This document shows, piece after piece, positions 22,881 to 26,387 of a DNA stretch of 26,387 bases (position 1 is its first letter; the number at the start of each line of letters is the position of its first letter). The position numbers and the translations under genes are program-made. The notes beneath the pieces were generated by a model, which was not told the DNA's origin, made no database searches, and saw nothing but the letters and a program-made list of their open reading frames with translations. The stretch is from an uncultured Collinsella sp. (lineage in GTDB: Bacteria > Actinomycetota > Coriobacteriia > Coriobacteriales > Coriobacteriaceae). The stretch is from positions 1 through 26,387 of the forward strand of contig CABUQK010000010.1 of assembly GCA_902493615.1 (NCBI GenBank). Direction: 5' to 3'.

Positions 22881-24170
22881 CTAGCAGATGCAGCCGTCGG
22901 CGAGCGTCTGCTTACCGCCGACAAACACATCGGTGGCACGACCGGTAAGCGTGCGGCCGGCAAAACCGGAGTTCTCGGCGCGCGACTCATAACCGTCCTC
23001 ACCGACCGTCCAGGTTGCGGCGGGATCGAACACGGTCAGGTCGGCAACGGAGCCCGCCTTGACCTGAACCTGGTCGAGGCCCAGAATCTCACGCGGCTTG
23101 ATGGCCATGAGCTCGACCATGCGGCCCACGCTCATCTTGCCCGTGTTGACCAGCTCGGTGAGCACGAGCGACAGGGAGGTCTCAAGGCCGATCATGCCAA
23201 AGGGCGCAAGCTCGAACTCGCGGGCCTTCTCCCACGGGGTGTGGGGAGCGTGATCGGTGACGATAGCGTCGACGGTGCCGTCGATGACGCCCTGACGGAT
23301 GGCCTCGGCATCTTCCTCGGTACGCAGCGGCGGATTGACCTTGAGCGAGGTGTTGTAGGTCTCGTCCAGGTCGTTCTCGGTCAGGAACATGTGGTGCGGG
23401 GTAGCCTCGCAGGTAACCTGAACGCCAGCGGCCTTACCGGCACGCACGATCTCCAGACCATGGGCGGTGGAGATGTGCTGGATGTGCAGCTTGGCACCGG
23501 TCAGCTTGGCGATCTCGATGTCGCGGGCGATCTGGAGCTCCTCGCCGGCAGCCGGCCAGCCCTCGGGGGCCAGACGGGTCGAGACCTTGCCCTCGTTGAT
23601 CTGGCCGTGGCCGACCAGGTCCTCGTCCTGGCAGTGGCTCATGAAGACCTTGCCGAACATCTTGCCGTAGTCCATGCAGCGACGGAGCATGCCCGCGCCC
23701 TGCACGCCGCGACCGTCATCAGTGAAGGCGACGGCGCCGTGGGCGACCATATCGCCCATCTCGGACATGGCCTCGCCCTTAAGACCGCGGGTCATGGCGC
23801 CCGACGGATAGACGCGGCAGTGGCCGACCTCGGCAGCGCGGGACTTGACGAACTCCACGACAGTGCCGTTATCGGTTACGGGATCGGTGTTGGGCATGGC
23901 GCACACGCCGGTAAAGCCGCCCTTGGCAGCTGCGCGGGTACCGCTCTCGATGTCCTCTTTGACCTCGTAGCCGGGCTCGCGAAGGTGAACGTGCATATCC
24001 ACCAGGCCGGGGACGAGGTACTTGCCGGAAAGGTCGCGGACCTCGGCTCCCTCGACGGCGAGATTCTCGCCGACCTCGGCGATCTTGTCGCCGTCAATCA
24101 GGACGTCAACGACACCGTCAAGCTCGACGGACGGGTCGACGACGCGGGCATTCTTAAGAAGCAAGGCCAT
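22881..24170 (-). CDS. pyrC: Dihydroorotase
   Basis: PyrC closes carbamoyl aspartate to dihydroorotate on a binuclear metal site. The 429-residue class I protein has HVHLREPG (H60 and H62 are metal ligands), the PNTDP segment, FMSHCQDE, LHIQHIST and VTDHAPH with the catalytic Asp. The ATG at 24168-24170 has GGAGGTG six bases upstream and lies within the last 17 bases of pyrB. A TTG at 24185 would overlap that ribosome-binding site and was rejected. The gap to pyrK downstream carries hairpins. Confidence 0.96.
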   Translation of the reverse strand: MALLLKNARVVDPSVELDGVVDVLIDGDKIAEVGENLAVEGAEVRDLSGKYLVPGLVDMHVHLREPGYEVKEDIESGTRAAAKGGFTGVCAMPNTDPVTDNGTVVEFVKSRAAEVGHCRVYPSGAMTRGLKGEAMSEMGDMVAHGAVAFTDDGRGVQGAGMLRRCMDYGKMFGKVFMSHCQDEDLVGHGQINEGKVSTRLAPEGWPAAGEELQIARDIEIAKLTGAKLHIQHISTAHGLEIVRAGKAAGVQVTCEATPHHMFLTENDLDETYNTSLKVNPPLRTEEDAEAIRQGVIDGTVDAIVTDHAPHTPWEKAREFELAPFGMIGLETSLSLVLTELVNTGKMSVGRMVELMAIKPREILGLDQVQVKAGSVADLTVFDPAATWTVGEDGYESRAENSGFAGRTLTGRATDVFVGGKQTLADGCIC

Positions 24171-25098
24171 TATCGGCACCTCCAAGCAGCAGATACAGGA
24201 TAGCCATACGCACGCAGATACCGGCGTAGACCTGCTCCAGGATGACGGAGCGTTGCGGGTGGTCGGCCATATAGGAGTCGAACTCGACGCCGCGGTTGAT
24301 GGGGCCCGGGTGGCAGATGATCGCGTCGGGCTTCATGAGCTGCTCGCGGTCCTTGGTCAGGCCGAAGAGCTTGTGGTACTCCCGAATGGTCGGGAACGGG
24401 GCACCCTCGAGACGCTCCTGCTGCACGCGCAGCATGTAGACGACGTCCAGCTCGGGCAGGACGGAATCGAGGTCGCTCGTCACGTGGTCGCAGCCCAGGA
24501 CCTCGGGCGCCGGCGGCAGCAGCGTGCCGGGGGCGACGGCGTAGGTCTCGCAGCCCATGATCTTAAGGGCGGGGATCAGCGAGCCGCAAACGCGGGAGTG
24601 GGCGATATCGCCGACGACGGCGACCTTCAGACCGTGGAAGTCACCCTTGTGCTCCCAGATGGTGTACAGGTCGAGCAGGGCCTGCGTGGGATGGTTGTGC
24701 TTGCCGTCACCGGCGCAGATGACGCTTGCGGGCGAGTTCTGCGTGACGATGTAGGGAGCGCCGGCGTGCTTGTCGCGCACGACAATGCAGTCGATCTTAT
24801 AAGCGTTGAGGGTCTCAACGGTGTCGACGAGGCTCTCGCCCTTGACCGTGGAGGTCGAGGAGCCACCAAAGTTAAGGCTGTCGGCCGAAAGACGCTTCTC
24901 GGCGAGCTCGAAGGAGCTACGGGTGCGCGTCGAGGGCTCGTTGAACATGTTGACGATGGTCTTGCCCTTGAGCGTGGGGACCTTCTTGATCGCACGCTCG
25001 TTGACCTCGGAGAACGCCTTGGCGGTCTCGAGAATGAGCTTGATGTCCTCTTCGGAGTACTCGGTAATGTCGATCAGGTGCTTATGGTTGAACGCCAC
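24154..25098 (-). CDS. pyrB: Aspartate carbamoyltransferase, catalytic subunit
   Basis: PyrB forms carbamoyl aspartate from carbamoyl phosphate and aspartate. The 314-residue protein has the carbamoyl-phosphate site STRTR (56-60), HPTQALLD (136-143), VVGDIAHSRV, and a late HPGPINRGVE. Two GTG starts are possible. The one at 25098 is chosen because GGGAGGTGAG ends seven bases before it, while the GTG at 25110 lies inside that sequence. It starts four bases after the pyrR stop. No pyrI regulatory gene follows, so this is the Bacillus-like unregulated type. Confidence 0.95.
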   Translation of the reverse strand: MAFNHKHLIDITEYSEEDIKLILETAKAFSEVNERAIKKVPTLKGKTIVNMFNEPSTRTRSSFELAEKRLSADSLNFGGSSTSTVKGESLVDTVETLNAYKIDCIVVRDKHAGAPYIVTQNSPASVICAGDGKHNHPTQALLDLYTIWEHKGDFHGLKVAVVGDIAHSRVCGSLIPALKIMGCETYAVAPGTLLPPAPEVLGCDHVTSDLDSVLPELDVVYMLRVQQERLEGAPFPTIREYHKLFGLTKDREQLMKPDAIICHPGPINRGVEFDSYMADHPQRSVILEQVYAGICVRMAILYLLLGGADNGLAS

Positions 25099-25102
25099 GG
25101 TA

Positions 25103-25687
25103 CTACTCACCTCCCAGCGGCGCGGAGCCCACGTGGGAACCCGGCGCGACGTCGTTAATCTCGACAGCGGTGTGGCCGTCGACTTCCTTCATATATAGGT
25201 GCACGTTCTCCTCATGCGACGAGGGAACGTTCTTACCGACAAAGTCCGGCGAGATGGGGAGCTCGCGGTGGCCGCGGTCAACGAGGACTGCCAGCTCGAT
25301 GCGGCTCGGACGGCCCAGGTCCATGACGGCGTCCAGAGCGGCGCGAATGGTACGGCCCGTATACAGGATGTCGTCCACCAGCACGACGCGCTTGCCGTCG
25401 ACGCTAAAGGGAATGTTGGTAGCGTGGATCGCGGGAGCGAAATTGGTCGCATAGTCATCGCGGTAGAAGCTGATGTCCAGGCTGCCGAGCGGAACGTCGA
25501 CGCCCTCGATCTCCTTGATCTCCTCGGCGAGCTTCTTTGCCAGAAGGTCGCCGCGCGTGACGATGCCGACCAGAGCGAGATCTTCACAGCCCTCGTTGCG
25601 CTCGAGAATCTCGTGCGCGATGCGGGTCATCGCTCGATTGACGGCGGTCTCGTCCATGATGACCGCCTTGGGGGAAGTCGTGCCCAT
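25103..25687 (-). CDS. pyrR: PyrR, pyr mRNA-binding regulator / uracil phosphoribosyltransferase
   Basis: PyrR senses UMP/UTP against PRPP and binds a hairpin in pyr mRNA to reduce expression; many members also have weak uracil phosphoribosyltransferase activity. The 194-residue protein has a phosphoribosyltransferase fold with the PRPP loop VVLVDDILYTGRT (101-113), LVGIVTRGDLLA and DISFYRDDY. The ATG at 25685-25687 has AAGGAG close upstream. As first gene of the operon it is preceded by a leader that looks like its target. Confidence 0.95.
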   Translation of the reverse strand: MGTTSPKAVIMDETAVNRAMTRIAHEILERNEGCEDLALVGIVTRGDLLAKKLAEEIKEIEGVDVPLGSLDISFYRDDYATNFAPAIHATNIPFSVDGKRVVLVDDILYTGRTIRAALDAVMDLGRPSRIELAVLVDRGHRELPISPDFVGKNVPSSHEENVHLYMKEVDGHTAVEINDVAPGSHVGSAPLGGE

Positions 25688-25726
25688 CGATCTCCTTCCT
25701 CACATGTCTTGACTGCTGACACAGTC

Positions 25727-25766
25727 AAAAAAAATAGATGCCCGACCGCTCAAAGCGGACCAGACA
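25727..25766 (-). terminator. Leader terminator (attenuator) upstream of pyrR
   Basis: A stem with core CCGCT/AGCGG and three-base loop, extended by GUCUG-type pairs with two wobbles and a small internal loop, is followed by CTA and eight U. It lies about 40 bases before the pyrR start, inside its own leader, where a terminator makes sense only as an attenuator. A further 7-bp hairpin, TTGACTG/CAGTCAA (25709-25728), follows. Confidence 0.75.
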
Positions 25767-25824
25767 CCCACAGGAAGGGCTGCTCTTTGGCAGCAATGTA
25801 ATTCCATGTGGGTATCTCGTACCC
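25766..25824 (-). promoter_or_regulatory. PyrR-binding-site-like hairpin in the pyr leader
   Basis: Lower stem ACCCACA/TGTGGGT, then GGAA/TTCC, an asymmetric internal loop and an upper stem GCTGC/GCAGC closing the hexaloop CAAAGA. Bacillus PyrR sites have a C-G-closed hexaloop of form CNGNGA; this one differs at the third position. The 5' arm can pair instead with GGGTA upstream (25810-25824), making the two stems exclusive. Confidence 0.6.
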
Positions 25825-25842
25825 CTTTAATGGTCAAAGGAT

Positions 25843-25848
25843 AGTGTA
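25843..25848 (-). promoter_or_regulatory. pyr operon -10 box
   Basis: TACACT fits the actinobacterial TANNNT -10 and would start a leader of about 150 bases carrying the hairpins just described. A -35 is not evident. Confidence 0.45.
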
Positions 25849-25941
25849 GCCAACCTCGAGCTTAATTGCGAGCATAAATACAGAGCAATCCGTAAACGGA
25901 GCCCAATGCTCCATAAACCTATATATATTTGTGGGACGAGC

Positions 25942-25970
25942 TTGAAAACGCACGCACGAGCTGGCATAAT
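25942..25970 (+). promoter_or_regulatory. Upstream rpmB promoter or promoter of a short RNA
   Basis: TTGAAA (25942-25947), a 17-base spacer and CATAAT (25965-25970), preceded by TGG, make the best -35/-10 pair in the window. It lies about 110 bases upstream of the second rpmB promoter. Apart from the promoters, the stretch 25849-26139 shows only small stems such as GGAGC/GCTCC. Confidence 0.6.
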
Positions 25971-26076
25971 CCCCTCTGCTGCACGCAAATCGGATCTACG
26001 TCCAGGGCCGTGGCGTGAGCACTATCGCCAAAAGAGGAATATCTCTGTGTAGATTACGCACAGGGAGCTGCTTCTG

Positions 26077-26085
26077 TGCTATAGT
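26077..26085 (+). promoter_or_regulatory. rpmB promoter (extended -10)
   Basis: TGCTATAGT, with preceding G, is identical over ten bases to the rpsT element. It lies 55 bases before rpmB. No -35 consensus is seen at the usual spacing. Confidence 0.65.
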
Positions 26086-26139
26086 TCAGGCTTGTTTGTT
26101 AACGCGACATGTTCGTTTGTCGCCCAAGGAGGGTCAGTT

Positions 26140-26328
26140 ATGTCCAAAGTTTGCGAAGTTTGCGGTAAGCACCCCGTTGCCGGTCGCTCCATCAGCCACT
26201 CTCACCGCGTCACCAACCGTAAGTTCCGCCCCAACATCCAGCGCGTCTACGTCGTCGTCGATGGTCACCGTCGCAAGATGAACGTTTGCTCCACCTGCCT
26301 CAAGTCCGGCAAGGTTGCGCGCTCCTAA
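26140..26328 (+). CDS. rpmB: 50S ribosomal protein L28
   Basis: L28 is a small 50S protein. The 62 residues match the family, including SISHSHRVTNRKFRPNIQRV. Four cysteines, C5-x2-C8 and C50-x2-C53, make it the zinc-binding C+ form. The ATG at 26140-26142 follows AAGGAGGG by six bases. It is the only plus-strand gene here, transcribed away from the pyr operon. Many bacteria have a second, zinc-free L28 used under zinc limitation; none is in the window. Confidence 0.96.
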   Translation: MSKVCEVCGKHPVAGRSISHSHRVTNRKFRPNIQRVYVVVDGHRRKMNVCSTCLKSGKVARS

Positions 26329-26331
26329 ATA

Positions 26332-26375
26332 AGGTCTTACCAACAAGTACCTCGGACTCTCCGGGTCAAAGACCT
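26332..26375 (+). other. Bipartite hairpin after rpmB
   Basis: Outer arms AGGTCTT/AAGACCT (7 bp) enclose an inner stem CTCGGA/TCCGGG (6 bp with one wobble). No U tract follows before the window ends, so it may be a weak terminator, a processing site or a leader element of the next gene. Confidence 0.4.
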
Positions 26376-26387
26376 CGCGTTCACATA

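Noticed and set aside
22806..24203. Plus-strand open frame (465 codons) opposite pyrC
   Set aside because: Antisense shadow without recognisable motifs.
26015..26281. Plus-strand frame beginning GTG before rpmB and overlapping it
   Set aside because: It lacks a good ribosome-binding site and runs out of frame through rpmB; the later part is a shifted reading of L28.

Overview
The window looks like a chromosomal core-gene segment from a high-GC Gram-positive bacterium of the Coriobacteriia, most likely Collinsella or a close relative. Three things point there: GC-rich codon use with many GTG starts, an actinobacterial-type integration host factor (mihF), and a Firmicutes-like order of housekeeping genes that Coriobacteriia keep. 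The genus is inferred from gene content and order only. I see no mobile element, CRISPR array, rRNA or tRNA gene.

Every protein gene except the last is on the minus strand, so transcription runs from high to low coordinates. Read in that order: (1) 25.7-20.4 kb is the UMP biosynthesis operon pyrR-pyrB-pyrC-pyrK-pyrD-pyrF, preceded by a structured leader with a PyrR-site-like hairpin and an intrinsic terminator. (2) 20.1-17.7 kb is mihF-gmk-rpoZ-thiI, tightly packed and closed by a strong terminator. (3) 17.5-13.4 kb holds the DNA-uptake genes comEA-comEC, then holA (DNA polymerase III delta). (4) 13.3-13.0 kb is rpsT with its own promoter and terminator. (5) 12.9-1.5 kb is a long run of lepA, dusB, hemW, a DnaJ-like gene with a membrane tail, dnaJ, mtaB, phoH, ybeY, dgkA, era and recO, mostly with gaps of a few bases or short overlaps. 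(6) 1.3 kb to the left edge is rpsO, its terminator, and the 5' part of pnp. At the far right rpmB is read on the plus strand, divergent from the pyr operon.

The genes serve translation and RNA metabolism (S15, PNPase, Era, YbeY, LepA, S20, DusB, ThiI, MtaB, L28), protein folding, nucleotide synthesis (pyr, gmk) and DNA uptake or replication (comEA/EC, holA, recO). The backbone holA-rpsT-lepA-hemW-(chaperones)-dnaJ-mtaB-phoH-ybeY-dgkA-era-recO matches the classical Firmicutes block, but hrcA-grpE-dnaK is absent. A DnaJ-like gene occupies that place.

The items most worth a second look are that DnaJ-like protein, whose second C-terminal domain is replaced by a membrane region; a strong stem-loop between pyrF and mihF that may be a small RNA; an inverted repeat over the mihF -10; the pyr leader; a recurrent GTGCTA extended -10 promoter at rpsT, rpmB and mihF; and a probable leaderless lepA mRNA.
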